Position numbers and translations under genes: made by a program. The notes beneath the pieces were generated by a model. It was given only the letters and a program-made list of their open reading frames with translations. It was not told the DNA's origin and did not search any database. From JAPLDA01 sp043787975 (GTDB taxonomy: Bacteria > Bacteroidota > Bacteroidia > AKYH767-A > 2013-40CM-41-45), in assembly GCA_043787975.1 (NCBI GenBank), contig JAYVUK010000001.1, positions 67,029-131,028 of the forward strand: a stretch of DNA of 64,000 nucleotides, read 5' to 3'. Numbering within the stretch: position 1 is the stretch's first letter; each line of letters opens with the position of its first letter. Below, one piece after another: positions 7,449 to 17,319 of this stretch.

Positions 7449-9062
7449 ATGATTCCATTCTCAAAGAAATTAATTGATTTTGATTCGACCCATTCCTTTT
7501 CGGCTCTTGTTTTAGATTATCTCTCCGCAACAAAAACGATTCCCGACTTTCAGTCTTTTTCATTTGACGAAAATGGTTTCAAGCATGCCATTGAAAACAG
7601 GTTAAAGCCCAGATATGAAGTAAACAGGGAGGTTCTTTCAAATGTTTTGCTGGAACAATATGAAAGACTATCCGGGAAAATTTCGACATTCGATCAGACA
7701 AAAAAAATAATTTCGACGTTGACAAAAAAAACAACGTTCACGGTGACAACCGGTCACCAGTTGAATCTTTTTACCGGTCCTCTTTATTTTATTTACAAAA
7801 TCATCAGCACGATTAATCTTGCTGATGAATTAAAAACTAAATTTCCGGAATATGATTTTGTCCCGATTTATTGGATGGCAAGTGAAGATCATGACCTTGA
7901 AGAAATCAATCACATTCATCTGTTCGGAAAGAAAATAGAGTGGGAGCCAACATCAAAAGGTGCTTCGGGAAAAATAACATGTGAAGGCATTTCTAAAACG
8001 CTAACGATTGTAAAAGAGATGCTGAACAATGCAAACGCGGAAAAGATTATCTCTCTTTTTGAAAAAGCGTATCATCCGGAAAATAAGTTGTCTGAAGCTG
8101 CACGAATTATTATTCACGAGCTGTTTTCAGAATATGGTTTGGTAATCCTGGATGCGGATGATGCGAGATTGAAAACGAATTTTGTGAGCGAGATGAAAGA
8201 TGACGTAATCAATCATTCCGCCTTTAAGTACGTCGAAGAAACAATCCAGGAGCTGGAAAAAAATTACAAAGTCCAGGTTCATCCACGTGAGATTAATCTT
8301 TTTTACCTCGGTGAAAATTTTCGCGAACGCATTGTGGAAGAGGAGGGACGCTATAAAATATTAAATGACAAGGGTTCATTCTCCAAAGAAGAATTACTGA
8401 TTGAAATAGAAAACCACCCTGAAAAATTTAGTCCGAACGTAGTTCTGCGTCCTCTTTACCAGGAGAAAACATTGCCCAATATTGGCTATATAGGCGGGCC
8501 GGCAGAAATCTCTTACTGGATGGAATACAAAAAGATGTTTGAGCATTATGGTGCAAAATTACCAGTGTTGGTTTTGCGCAGTTGTGCGTTGGTGATGGAT
8601 GCTTCCTCGACTGATAAATTTAAAAAACTCGGCCTGGAACCGGAAGATATTTTTATGAATGAGGATGAGCTCGTCAACAACTATTTGAAATTAAAAATGC
8701 CGGAGGAATTCTCATTCGAACCGCTGCTTCAGCAAACAGCTTCCTTGTTTGAAGAAGCGATTTCAAAAATTAACCTGGTTGATCCAACGCTGAAAGCAAC
8801 AGCGGAAGCCGAGAAACAAAAGGTTCTGAATAGCCTGAAGTCGCTTGAGGAGCGCGTTCGCAAAGCCGAGAAGAAAAAACATGAAGTTGCAATTAACCAA
8901 ATTCGGAAATTGAAGGAAAAGTTTTTTCCGGAAAAAGGGTTGCAGGAACGGTATGAAAACATCCTTACCTTTTATTCAAAGTACGGAGATGATTTCCTAA
9001 AAGTGCTCATCAAAAACATGCATCCTTCAGCGAAGAAATTTATTTTGTTGAGTGAAGAATAA
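7449..9062 (+). CDS. bshC: BshC, bacillithiol biosynthesis cysteine-adding enzyme
   Basis: BshC joins L-cysteine to GlcN-malate to give bacillithiol, the low-molecular-weight thiol of Firmicutes and many Bacteroidota. 537 residues, the usual length. Seen: the Rossmann-like core with TVTTGHQLNLFTGPLYFIYK (about 99-118), FVPIYWMASEDHDLEEINHI (about 138-157), RPLYQEKTLPNIGYIGGPAE (family-specific), and a C-terminal helical coiled coil (KSLEERVRKAEKKKHEVAIN region) as in BshC dimers. BshA and BshB are not in the window, which is normal for scattered bsh genes. Start: ATG 16 bases after the -7 element. Confidence 0.95.
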   Translation: MIPFSKKLIDFDSTHSFSALVLDYLSATKTIPDFQSFSFDENGFKHAIENRLKPRYEVNREVLSNVLLEQYERLSGKISTFDQTKKIISTLTKKTTFTVTTGHQLNLFTGPLYFIYKIISTINLADELKTKFPEYDFVPIYWMASEDHDLEEINHIHLFGKKIEWEPTSKGASGKITCEGISKTLTIVKEMLNNANAEKIISLFEKAYHPENKLSEAARIIIHELFSEYGLVILDADDARLKTNFVSEMKDDVINHSAFKYVEETIQELEKNYKVQVHPREINLFYLGENFRERIVEEEGRYKILNDKGSFSKEELLIEIENHPEKFSPNVVLRPLYQEKTLPNIGYIGGPAEISYWMEYKKMFEHYGAKLPVLVLRSCALVMDASSTDKFKKLGLEPEDIFMNEDELVNNYLKLKMPEEFSFEPLLQQTASLFEEAISKINLVDPTLKATAEAEKQKVLNSLKSLEERVRKAEKKKHEVAINQIRKLKEKFFPEKGLQERYENILTFYSKYGDDFLKVLIKNMHPSAKKFILLSEE

Positions 9063-9119
9063 TCGGTTTGATTGTTTTCATTTTTGTTTGCATATTTGCC
9101 TTGAAAAATTAATTCCAAC

Positions 9120-9260
9120 ATGGAACATACAAACGATCATTCAGCAGAAAAGTCCGGATTATTTTATACCTATCTCGGTGAAGGTGGAAGCGCTGTAGTC
9201 GCCTTCCTTTATTTCCTGATCCTGTTGGGTTGCCTGTATACTTTTTTAAGGTGGGGTTGA
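9120..9260 (+). CDS. 46-residue single-span membrane peptide
   Basis: ATG at 9120 to TGA at 9258. The product starts MEHTNDHSAEKSGLFYTYLG and has one membrane segment of about 21 residues (AVVAFLYFLILLGCLYTF) ending RWG. It is 57 bases behind bshC. A near-consensus CATATTTG at 9091-9098 precedes the ATG by about 21 bases. An acidic/His N-terminus, a helix and a positive end suggest an N-out/C-in or subunit-type peptide. I do not recognise the family. A chance frame of this composition is possible, but the hydrophobic design and the start context favour a gene. Confidence 0.6.
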   Translation: MEHTNDHSAEKSGLFYTYLGEGGSAVVAFLYFLILLGCLYTFLRWG

Positions 9261-9372
9261 TTTTACTCCCTGTTGATTTCCTTTTTTTATCCCTTCGCGT
9301 TTCCGTATGTTGGAGTAAAGGTGAATTATAAATCACGCACCTGTTTTTTTGATTATTGCTTTCCTTTTTTCT

Positions 9373-9380
9373 TATATTTG
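9373..9380 (+). promoter_or_regulatory. -7 element TATATTTG of the first PKD gene
   Basis: Exact TAnnTTTG, 26 bases before the ATG at 9407. TTTG at 9348-9351 lies 21 bases upstream. The block after it (GAnACTGAAAnAATCAT) is shared with the paralog's promoter at 12615. Its position rules out the upstream start of the longest frame (9356). Confidence 0.65.
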
Positions 9381-9406
9381 AGACTGAAACAATCATCTTC
9401 AAACGG

Positions 9407-12400
9407 ATGTTTATAAAAAAGGGGTGCCTCTTTTTTTTTCTGTTATTTTTTTTGGTGACACTCAAGTCGCAGGCGACTCATATTGTAGGTGGTGAACTTA
9501 ATTACACATACCTTGGCAGTAATAACTACGAGATAAGGCTTGTTGTTTACCGTGATTGTTTTGGTGGAGGTCCGGCATTTGACAACCCTGCTTCCATTGG
9601 AATTTTTAATTCCGGCAATTTTTTGATTGATGAATTGCAGGTATTCATTACGACAGAAGCGAATATTCCCAACTTTATTAATTCGCCTTGTTTACAACCA
9701 CCGAATGATATTTGTTATGAATATGCTGAGTACATTACAACGGTTAATCTTCCTCCGATTCCGGGTGGGTACCAACTTGCTTACCAGAGATGCTGCCGCA
9801 ATAGTTCGGTGGCCAATATCTTTGATGTATCAAATGTAGGGGCCACTTATTATGCAACCATACCGGATCCGGCGATTGCGGCATTTAACAGCAATCCCCA
9901 GTTTATCAATGAGCCTCCTACCTTTATTTGTTTAGACGCCCCATTTCATTTTGATCATTCAGCAATTGATTCCGATGGGGATTCATTGGTATATGAATTA
10001 TGTATACCATTAGCAGGCGGAGGTTCCGGATTCGGGCAGGCAATGCCTCAACCACCCAATCCTCCTCCGTATAACACGATCACTTACCAGGCGCCTTATA
10101 GTTTGGGTAATATTATGGGTGGAGTTCCTATGATGATTGATCCTGTAACAGGAATGTTGACGGCCACTCCGAATTCATTGGGTCAGTTTGGATATGAAGT
10201 ATGTGTGAGTGAATACAGGAATGGAGTTTTTCTTGGTCAAACAAGGAGAGATTACCAGGTGAATGTGGTGCCTTGTCCGAACATCACAGTTGCTTCTATC
10301 TTCTCACCGACACTTGTTTGCGGGACACTGCAGGCAAATTTCATTAACAATAGTTTTAATGCTTCTACATACAATTGGGATTTTGGCGATCCCACAAATA
10401 CCGGTGATTCATCCACGCTGTCGAACCCATCTTATACCTATCCGGATACCGGTATATATCATGCAATGTTAATTGCTCATTCACCCGTCAATCCTTTGTG
10501 CACCGATACTGCCTACTCCGAGGTTCGCGTTTTTCCGGCATTCTTTACTGAGTTTCAAAGTACCAATGAGCATTGTTCCAATGTTTTTAATTTTTATGAT
10601 GAATCTTACGGACTACATGCTCCTGCTAATTTCTGGCAATGGAATTTTGGAGACGGAAATTTTTCTTCACTTCAAAATGCAAGTCACTCCTACACTTCCG
10701 GCGGTCTTTACAATGTGACATTTATTTCTTCCGCGGATTCGGGTTGCACGGATACTATTTCAATCGCTGTTCGTGTCCTGGATGTTCCGGTGATTTCGTT
10801 TTCGTCAACGATTGATACCTGCCTTCTGCAACTCACGCTGGTTGACCATACGATCTTTGCAAACAATTACGCATGGAGTTTCGGTGACGGATTTTTTTCT
10901 GCTTCAGCAAACGCTACTCATACATACAACGCAGCGAGTTCTTATACCATCGATTTGATTGCCGTTTCAGATTCCGGTTGTTCAGACACATCACAGGTTG
11001 CTATCTCGTTACCGCCATTACCAGTTGCATCGTTTGTGTATCAACACAATCTTTGTGACTCGATGGTAACTTTCTTTGACAATTCCAGCAATGCAATTTT
11101 ATATGATTGGGATTTTGGCGACGGAAATCTAAGTAACAACATCAACGCTGTTCATTATTATGAAACTTCGGGAACTTATTTCCCTTCCTTGATTGTCAGT
11201 TCAGGACATTGCAGTGATACACTTATACAAACGGTCACGATCAATCCGATTCCTCATGCATCCTTTACACATCCTTTTATTTGCGGATTGACGGGAGATT
11301 TTATGGACCAAAGTATGGATGTAGATTTCTACAACTGGAATTTTGGTGACGGATTTTTTTCGACGAATCAAAATCCTTCCCATAATTATCCAAGTCCCGG
11401 TTATTACGATGTGACTTTAATTGTTTCTACCCAGGCCGGATGTGCTGATTCAACCGTTCAACAAATCAGGATGTATCCAATCGTTACTGCAAATTTTACA
11501 TCGTTCATTGTTCCTTGCAATGCGACTGTGCGCTTTGAAAATAATTCGGTGAACAGTCAATTGTATGATTGGAATTTTGGTGACAGCACCGGCACGATGT
11601 CATCCAATTCAAATCTTGTTCATGTCTACCAGGAAGCAGGAAACTATACGACTACGCTCATTGCAAACCCAGGAGTTTGCGCGGATACAATAACAAAAAG
11701 TTACAGGGTAACGATAGCTCCTGTTGCTGCTTTTGTTACTCCTGAAGAATGCGGATTGACTGCTCATTTCCTGAATCAAAGCAGGGACAATAGTTTTAAT
11801 CATTGGAACTTCGGTGATAGTTTCTCAAGTACAGCAATAAGTCCTGAGCATACATTTGTTGCAGAAGCAACCTATCCTGTTACACTTGTTGTAGAAAATA
11901 ACGATGCCTGCAAAGACAGTTCGTTCAATCGAGTCACGGTTCGTTTTCCGGCCATCGCTGCGTTTAATGATTTCACAGATACATGCGAAGAAAGTTTAAA
12001 TCTCTTTAACAAGTCACAGCGCTCTACGAATTATTTATGGGATTTCGGAGACGGTACACAATCCGATAAGCTAAATGCTACGCATCAATATTATAGTTCC
12101 GGACTTTACAACGTCATGTTGATTGCAGATCCGAATACGGTTTGCGCTGATACAATGAACAAAACTATTTTCGCTTTCGGAGCTGTTGAATCTCATCTTT
12201 ACATTCCCAATGCGTTCACACCAAACAGTGACGGGAAAAATGACGGGTTTTTTATTTCAGGATACAACAAATGTTTATTCTATCACCTGGAAATCTTTAG
12301 CCGTTGGGGAGAGAAGTTGTATGAGTCAAATGATATTTCAAAATCCTGGGATGGCTACTATCATGGCAATCCTCTTGAAGCAGGAGTGTATGTTTACTAC

Positions 12401-12451
12401 CTGACGGGAGGCGGAAATGAGTTGATGGGTCACGTGACCGTTTTAAGATAA
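9407..12451 (+). CDS. PKD-repeat surface protein with T9SS type B (CHU_C) C-terminus, copy 1
   Basis: 1014 residues from the ATG at 9407, which begins the signal peptide MFIKKGCLFFFLLFFLVTLK ending before ATHIVGG. An N-terminal Cys-containing domain (ATHIVGGELNYTYLG, YQRCCRNSS; about 20-285) is followed by eight PKD-like repeats with the core NWDFGDG/QWNFGDG/AWSFGDG (about 300-920). The final 85 residues are the gliding-associated C-terminal domain: PNAFTPNSDGKNDGF, FSRWGEKLYES, WDGYYHG, GVYVYYLTGGG. In the family this end targets the protein to T9SS and the cell surface, often for gliding or adhesion. Tandem to a similar gene at 12648. Confidence 0.9.
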   Translation: MFIKKGCLFFFLLFFLVTLKSQATHIVGGELNYTYLGSNNYEIRLVVYRDCFGGGPAFDNPASIGIFNSGNFLIDELQVFITTEANIPNFINSPCLQPPNDICYEYAEYITTVNLPPIPGGYQLAYQRCCRNSSVANIFDVSNVGATYYATIPDPAIAAFNSNPQFINEPPTFICLDAPFHFDHSAIDSDGDSLVYELCIPLAGGGSGFGQAMPQPPNPPPYNTITYQAPYSLGNIMGGVPMMIDPVTGMLTATPNSLGQFGYEVCVSEYRNGVFLGQTRRDYQVNVVPCPNITVASIFSPTLVCGTLQANFINNSFNASTYNWDFGDPTNTGDSSTLSNPSYTYPDTGIYHAMLIAHSPVNPLCTDTAYSEVRVFPAFFTEFQSTNEHCSNVFNFYDESYGLHAPANFWQWNFGDGNFSSLQNASHSYTSGGLYNVTFISSADSGCTDTISIAVRVLDVPVISFSSTIDTCLLQLTLVDHTIFANNYAWSFGDGFFSASANATHTYNAASSYTIDLIAVSDSGCSDTSQVAISLPPLPVASFVYQHNLCDSMVTFFDNSSNAILYDWDFGDGNLSNNINAVHYYETSGTYFPSLIVSSGHCSDTLIQTVTINPIPHASFTHPFICGLTGDFMDQSMDVDFYNWNFGDGFFSTNQNPSHNYPSPGYYDVTLIVSTQAGCADSTVQQIRMYPIVTANFTSFIVPCNATVRFENNSVNSQLYDWNFGDSTGTMSSNSNLVHVYQEAGNYTTTLIANPGVCADTITKSYRVTIAPVAAFVTPEECGLTAHFLNQSRDNSFNHWNFGDSFSSTAISPEHTFVAEATYPVTLVVENNDACKDSSFNRVTVRFPAIAAFNDFTDTCEESLNLFNKSQRSTNYLWDFGDGTQSDKLNATHQYYSSGLYNVMLIADPNTVCADTMNKTIFAFGAVESHLYIPNAFTPNSDGKNDGFFISGYNKCLFYHLEIFSRWGEKLYESNDISKSWDGYYHGNPLEAGVYVYYLTGGGNELMGHVTVLR

Positions 12452-12614
12452 TTTTTTTAAATAATCTTCGCTCACGTTTTCCGTAAATCATTTTAATAAT
12501 TCCTGTTCATCTGCAGATTGCTTTTTGCATTCCCTAAATTTTGTGATATGTTGGAATAAACATGAATTAGTAAGGTGAAAAACGGTTTGGATGATTTTCG
12601 CCTCTGATTTTTGT

Positions 12615-12622
12615 TATATTTG
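12615..12622 (+). promoter_or_regulatory. -7 element TATATTTG of the second PKD gene
   Basis: Exact TAnnTTTG, 25 bases before the preferred ATG (12648). Surrounding bases (ATGTTGGAnTAAA further upstream; TATATTTGAnACTGAAAnAATCAT) match the region ahead of copy 1, so the promoter was duplicated with the gene. Confidence 0.65.
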
Positions 12623-12647
12623 AAACTGAAATAATCATTTGGGAATG

Positions 12648-15600
12648 ATGCTTATAAAGAGAAGCTGCCTTTTTTTATTTTTTCTTTCCTTATTCACAAC
12701 TTCTGAGTTGAAGGCAACTCATATTGTGGGTGGGGAACTTAACTATACATACTTAGGCGGAAATAATTACCAGATACGTCTTATCGTTTACCGCGATTGT
12801 ACTTTCGGGATTGCATTTGATGACACGGCTCACGTAGGATTTTTCAATTCCGCCAATATGCTGGTTGATAGCCTGTACATGGACACTACAAGTGGAGCTT
12901 CGAGAATCATTGGTCCTATTCCTAATTTTATTAACTCTCCTTGTATTATTCCTCCAAGCAATATCTGTTATGAATATTGCATATACACTGATACGATTAA
13001 TCTTCCCCCGATTCCGGGTGGTTACCAGGTTGTTTACCAGCGATGTTGCCGGAATTTCTCTATCGTTAATCTTACTAACCCCTTGACTGTCGGATCAACC
13101 GATTATGCTACGATCCCGGATACATCAATCGTTTCTTTTGACAGCAATCCAAGGTTTACAAATTTACCACCCAATTATATTTGTGTGAATGAACCGTTGA
13201 TTTTTGATCATTCCGCAACCGATGCCGATGGTGATTCCCTGGTGTATGAATTATGTACACCGCTTGACGGAGCTACGCCAATGACTCCTGAACCTCATCC
13301 ACCCAATTCACCTCCATATACACCAGTAACTTTTCAACTTCCTTACAATTTAGGAAATGTTCTTGGGGGAGTTCCTATGACGATTAATTCCGCAACAGGA
13401 TTGTTGACTGCAACTCCGAATGCAACGGGACAATTTGTATATGGTGTTTGTGTGAATGAATATCGTAACGGAGTTCTCATCGGTAGAACCAGCAGGGATT
13501 TCCAGGTGAATGTGGTTCCATGTCAGAACATCACCGTGGCATCTCTTTTTGCCCCGGCTTTTGTTTGCGGAACTAATCAGGCGACTTTTATCAATACTAG
13601 TTCAGGAGCGTCATCTTATAATTGGAATTTTGGAGACACGACCACACTCGGTGATACGTCTATCCAGTTTAGCCCTTCATATACGTATCCTGATTCAGGA
13701 ACGTACCATGTGATGCTGATCGCACATTCTCCGGTTAATCCGATATGCGCCGATACTACATACGGAAATGTACATGTCTTTCCTTCTTTCTACAGTGCTC
13801 TTAATATGACGAATCAACATTGTTCCAGCGTATTTAATTTTTATGATGCCTCGTTTGGAGTCAGTGCGCCGGCAGATTACTGGCATTGGGATTTCGGAGA
13901 TGGAATTTTTTCTGCGAATCAAAATCCTGTTCATTCCTATTCGGCAGCCGGTACTTACAATGTTACATTCATTTCATCTGCCGATTCAGGATGCACGGAT
14001 ACCGTTTCGATGATCGTCCATGTGCTGGATGTGCCCGTCAGTTCATTCTCATCTATTATTGATACCTGTCTTTTACAAATTACGTTAGCGGATAGTAGCT
14101 CGTTCACCAGTATGCATCAATGGAGTTTCGGTGACGGATATTATTCGGGCTTAGCAACAGTTTCACATACCTATCTTTCGGATGGTACGTATCACATTGA
14201 TTTGGTTGCCATGTCCGATTCAGGATGTTCAGACACATCCAATCTGACAATCTTATTACCACCTCTTCCCGTCGCTTCTTATTTTTATCAGCATCCTTTA
14301 TGCGATTCAGTCGTATCGTACTTCAGCAATTCTCACGATGCAATTCAATACAGTTGGGATTTCGGAGACGGAAATTCAGCGATCACTCCCAATGTCATTC
14401 ACACCTATAGTAATCCCGGAACATACGTGTCTACTCTCGTTGTAAATTCTGCTTATTGCAGTGATACGATATCTCATCCTGTAACGATTGATACCATACC
14501 TGAGGCAGCATTCAAACATCCTTTTGTTTGCGGACTGGCCAATGATTTTATCGATTCAAGTAGGAGTGCAATTTATTACGATTGGAACTTTGGTGATGGC
14601 AACTTGTCAACCATTCAAAATCCGACGCACAATTATCTCAATCCCGGAGTTTACAATGTAACGCTTGTCGTAACAACGGAAGTTGGTTGCACCGATTCAA
14701 CCGCTCAGACCATCACAGTCTACCCGACGACGATTGCTGCCTTTGCGCCACAGGTTACTCCATGCAATTCGTATGTGACTTTTATGAACAGTTCGACGAA
14801 CGGACAATTGTTCAACTGGAATTTCGGAGACAGCACCAGTGCAATTTCACCCGTTATAAATCCACCGCATATTTATCATCATGCAGGCAACTATACGGTA
14901 ACGTTGATTTCAAATCCCGGAGTATGCGCAGACTCTACTTCAAGAAATCTAATGATTAGCGTTCCTCCTGAAGCTTCTTTTATTCATCCGGATGAGTGTG
15001 GGTTAACAGCGCACTTTACCAATCAAAGCACTGACAACATTTTTAATAATTGGAATTTCGGCGATGGTATAACAAGTAATAGCCTCAGCCCTTCACATGC
15101 ATACTCAGTCGGTGGTACGTATCCTGTTACGCTTGTTGTTGTCAACAATGATTTATGCAGTGACACAGCAGCATCTTCATTAAGGGTACAATTGCCTTCC
15201 ATTGCGCAATTTTATAATTACATTGATACCTGTGAACAAAATGTAAAGCTGATCAATCAATCGCAACTGGCGAGTTCTTACCTGTGGGATTTCGGAGACG
15301 GAACATCATCAACGGAAGTAAATGTGATACATCAATACAGCAGTTCCGGACTTTACAATGTCATGTTGATTGCCGAACCGAATTCAGCATGCCCGGATAC
15401 GATGGTGAAACCTGTTTCTGCTTTCAGGCCTGAAACATCCGGTCTTTATATTCCAAATGCATTTACACCCAATGGAGATGGCAAAAATGACGGGTTTTCA
15501 ATTACGGGATACAACCGATGTTTATTCTATCACCTGACGATCTTCAACCGTTGGGGAGAAAAGATATTTGAGTCGGATGACATTTCAAAACCATGGGATG

Positions 15601-15698
15601 GCTACAGCAATGAAAGCCCTGTCCAGGAAGGAGTGTACGTTTACCTGTTGTCAGGGGGAGGAAAAGAACTGCTGGGACACGTCACTGTTTTAAAATAA
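12648..15698 (+). CDS. PKD-repeat surface protein with T9SS type B (CHU_C) C-terminus, copy 2
   Basis: 1016 residues. Start chosen at ATG 12648 (MLIKRSCLFLFFLSLF), which aligns with the start of copy 1; TTG 12639 and ATG 12645 are alternatives. Same order as copy 1: signal peptide, ATHIVGGELNYTYLG domain with YQRCCRNFS, eight PKD repeats (NWNFGDT, HWDFGDG, QWSFGDG and so on), then PNAFTPNGDGKNDGF and GVYVYLLSGGGKEL. The two proteins align end to end, so this is a whole-gene tandem duplication. Both keep the Cys pairs of each repeat. Expected on the cell surface through T9SS; ligand unknown. Confidence 0.9.
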   Translation: MLIKRSCLFLFFLSLFTTSELKATHIVGGELNYTYLGGNNYQIRLIVYRDCTFGIAFDDTAHVGFFNSANMLVDSLYMDTTSGASRIIGPIPNFINSPCIIPPSNICYEYCIYTDTINLPPIPGGYQVVYQRCCRNFSIVNLTNPLTVGSTDYATIPDTSIVSFDSNPRFTNLPPNYICVNEPLIFDHSATDADGDSLVYELCTPLDGATPMTPEPHPPNSPPYTPVTFQLPYNLGNVLGGVPMTINSATGLLTATPNATGQFVYGVCVNEYRNGVLIGRTSRDFQVNVVPCQNITVASLFAPAFVCGTNQATFINTSSGASSYNWNFGDTTTLGDTSIQFSPSYTYPDSGTYHVMLIAHSPVNPICADTTYGNVHVFPSFYSALNMTNQHCSSVFNFYDASFGVSAPADYWHWDFGDGIFSANQNPVHSYSAAGTYNVTFISSADSGCTDTVSMIVHVLDVPVSSFSSIIDTCLLQITLADSSSFTSMHQWSFGDGYYSGLATVSHTYLSDGTYHIDLVAMSDSGCSDTSNLTILLPPLPVASYFYQHPLCDSVVSYFSNSHDAIQYSWDFGDGNSAITPNVIHTYSNPGTYVSTLVVNSAYCSDTISHPVTIDTIPEAAFKHPFVCGLANDFIDSSRSAIYYDWNFGDGNLSTIQNPTHNYLNPGVYNVTLVVTTEVGCTDSTAQTITVYPTTIAAFAPQVTPCNSYVTFMNSSTNGQLFNWNFGDSTSAISPVINPPHIYHHAGNYTVTLISNPGVCADSTSRNLMISVPPEASFIHPDECGLTAHFTNQSTDNIFNNWNFGDGITSNSLSPSHAYSVGGTYPVTLVVVNNDLCSDTAASSLRVQLPSIAQFYNYIDTCEQNVKLINQSQLASSYLWDFGDGTSSTEVNVIHQYSSSGLYNVMLIAEPNSACPDTMVKPVSAFRPETSGLYIPNAFTPNGDGKNDGFSITGYNRCLFYHLTIFNRWGEKIFESDDISKPWDGYSNESPVQEGVYVYLLSGGGKELLGHVTVLK

Positions 15699-15701
15699 TT
15701 T

Positions 15702-16064
15702 TCAGACGGCCATTGCTACAATGTAATTTTCTTCTGCCGATTGAAACGGAGTGCTGATTTCCCGTGCTTCCAGTTTTTCAAACAAGTGTTCAATAAATTC
15801 CTGCTCATTCACAGGGTCGTGATAGATGTTCCCGAAAATGTTTGACATCGTGCTGGAGATAACCGCAATGCTGACAGAAAATTTTTCGGAAGAAAAATTT
15901 AAATCCAGCAGCGAGGACAACGAACTGAATGTTTCCCCTTTTACGGCACTGATTATTCCTCTTTTAAAATCGGCATGTTGAACGTGGTAATTCATTTTCC
16001 GGAGTACATTATCGCAATAGCTGAATACGATGGGCATACTGTAATTGTAGAGATGTATTTTCAT
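15702..16064 (-). CDS. hypothetical protein, 120 residues
   Basis: ATG start at 16064. The product begins MKIHLYNYSMPIVFSYCDNV; no signal peptide or membrane segment; mixed alpha/beta composition with a hydrophobic middle (FSVSIAVISSTMSNIF) and acidic C-terminal third. It ends three bases from the stop of the convergent PKD gene, so the two share no room for a terminator. I do not recognise the family. Codon use looks like its neighbours. Probably a small cytoplasmic protein. Confidence 0.6.
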   Translation of the reverse strand: MKIHLYNYSMPIVFSYCDNVLRKMNYHVQHADFKRGIISAVKGETFSSLSSLLDLNFSSEKFSVSIAVISSTMSNIFGNIYHDPVNEQEFIEHLFEKLEAREISTPFQSAEENYIVAMAV

Positions 16065-16193
16065 GGTTCAGTTTTTTACAAAATAAATTCCGGCGTGTTT
16101 CGTAGCGATTAACCAGATGTTAATGAATCGTGATTTTATTTTTATTTCAATGAGTCGATTCCATTACTTTCGCACCTGATTTAGTAAACCGTT

Positions 16194-17252
16194 ATGCCGA
16201 AAAGAAAAAAGGGAAGCATGCTTAAGAAGATCGTTTGGTCAATTGTACTGGTGCTTGTATTGGTGGCAGGAACCGGAGGTTTTTTGCTTTACAAGGAGTT
16301 CCTGAAACCGAATGTTCAGCTGGTAAAACCAAAGCAACCGTATCTGTATATCCCCACAGGTTCAACTTTTGAAGATGTTGTAAAGATACTTACGCAACAG
16401 AATTTATTGCTCAATGAAAAGACGTTCCGATGGACTGCTGAGCGAATGAAATATACCACCGGCATAAAACCCGGAAAGTATTTACTGAAGCCGAAAATGA
16501 ATAATAAGGAATTGATCACCTTGCTTCGGTTAGGAGAACAAACTCCTGTGCTCGTAATTTTTAACAACATCCGGACGAAAGACCAGCTTGCGCAAAAAGT
16601 TGCTGAACAAATTGAAGCTCCTTCATCAGCGATTTTAAATTTGCTGAATGATCGCGATTACGCAAGGCAACTGGGATTCACTCCCGAAAATATTCTTTCG
16701 TTATTCATTCCGGATACCTATGAATTTTATTGGAACACGTCTGCTGATCGATTCATCAAACGGATGAAAACGGAATACAATAAATTCTGGACGGACAGCA
16801 TGAGACAAGCTGCAAAAAATATTGGTTTTAAACCGACTGAAGTTTCTGTTCTCGCTTCCATTGTTCAGCAGGAAACGAATAAAGCAGATGAAAAAAGTTT
16901 GATTGCCGGAGTGTACATTAACCGTTACCATAAAGGATGGAGACTCGAGGCCGATCCGACTCTTGTTTTTGCCTTGGGAGATTATTCAGTGAACCGTGTA
17001 CTGAATGCTTACAAGCAAATTGATTCTCCTTACAACACATACATGTACGGAGGTTTGCCGCCCGGACCCATTTGTCTGCCTACCATCGCGTCTCTGAAAG
17101 CTGTTCTGAACTATACGAAACACAATTACATGTACTTTTGTGCACGCGATGATTTCTCCGGGCATCATAGTTTTGCAGCCACGTACGACCAGCATTTGGC
17201 AAATGCTCATCGGTTTCAAAAAGCGTTGAATAAGCGCGGAATAAAATCCTGA
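16194..17252 (+). CDS. mltG: MltG, endolytic peptidoglycan transglycosylase
   Basis: MltG cuts nascent glycan strands and releases their membrane anchor, setting strand length. 352 residues, usual length. Residues about 10-32 form an N-terminal membrane anchor (IVWSIVLVLVLVAGTGGFLL), then a LysM-like region (YLYIPTGSTFEDVVKILTQQ), and the YceG catalytic domain with VLASIVQQETNKADE, in which Glu227 is the expected catalytic acid, followed by RLEADPTLVFALGD and SPYNTYMYGGLPPGPI. A -7-like TACTTTCG at 16165-16172 precedes it. It is monocistronic or runs into the hexomutase gene 67 bases on. Confidence 0.93.
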   Translation: MPKRKKGSMLKKIVWSIVLVLVLVAGTGGFLLYKEFLKPNVQLVKPKQPYLYIPTGSTFEDVVKILTQQNLLLNEKTFRWTAERMKYTTGIKPGKYLLKPKMNNKELITLLRLGEQTPVLVIFNNIRTKDQLAQKVAEQIEAPSSAILNLLNDRDYARQLGFTPENILSLFIPDTYEFYWNTSADRFIKRMKTEYNKFWTDSMRQAAKNIGFKPTEVSVLASIVQQETNKADEKSLIAGVYINRYHKGWRLEADPTLVFALGDYSVNRVLNAYKQIDSPYNTYMYGGLPPGPICLPTIASLKAVLNYTKHNYMYFCARDDFSGHHSFAATYDQHLANAHRFQKALNKRGIKS

Positions 17253-17319
17253 TTTCAGTAAATGAGAAAGGAATTTTAATTTCGTTACCATGAATGAATA
17301 GTAACATCAAAATTTTCAC

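Noticed and set aside
9356..9406. Upstream extension of the first PKD protein (start at 9356)
   Set aside because: The -7 promoter element at 9373-9380 lies inside it, and the signal peptide starts at 9407.
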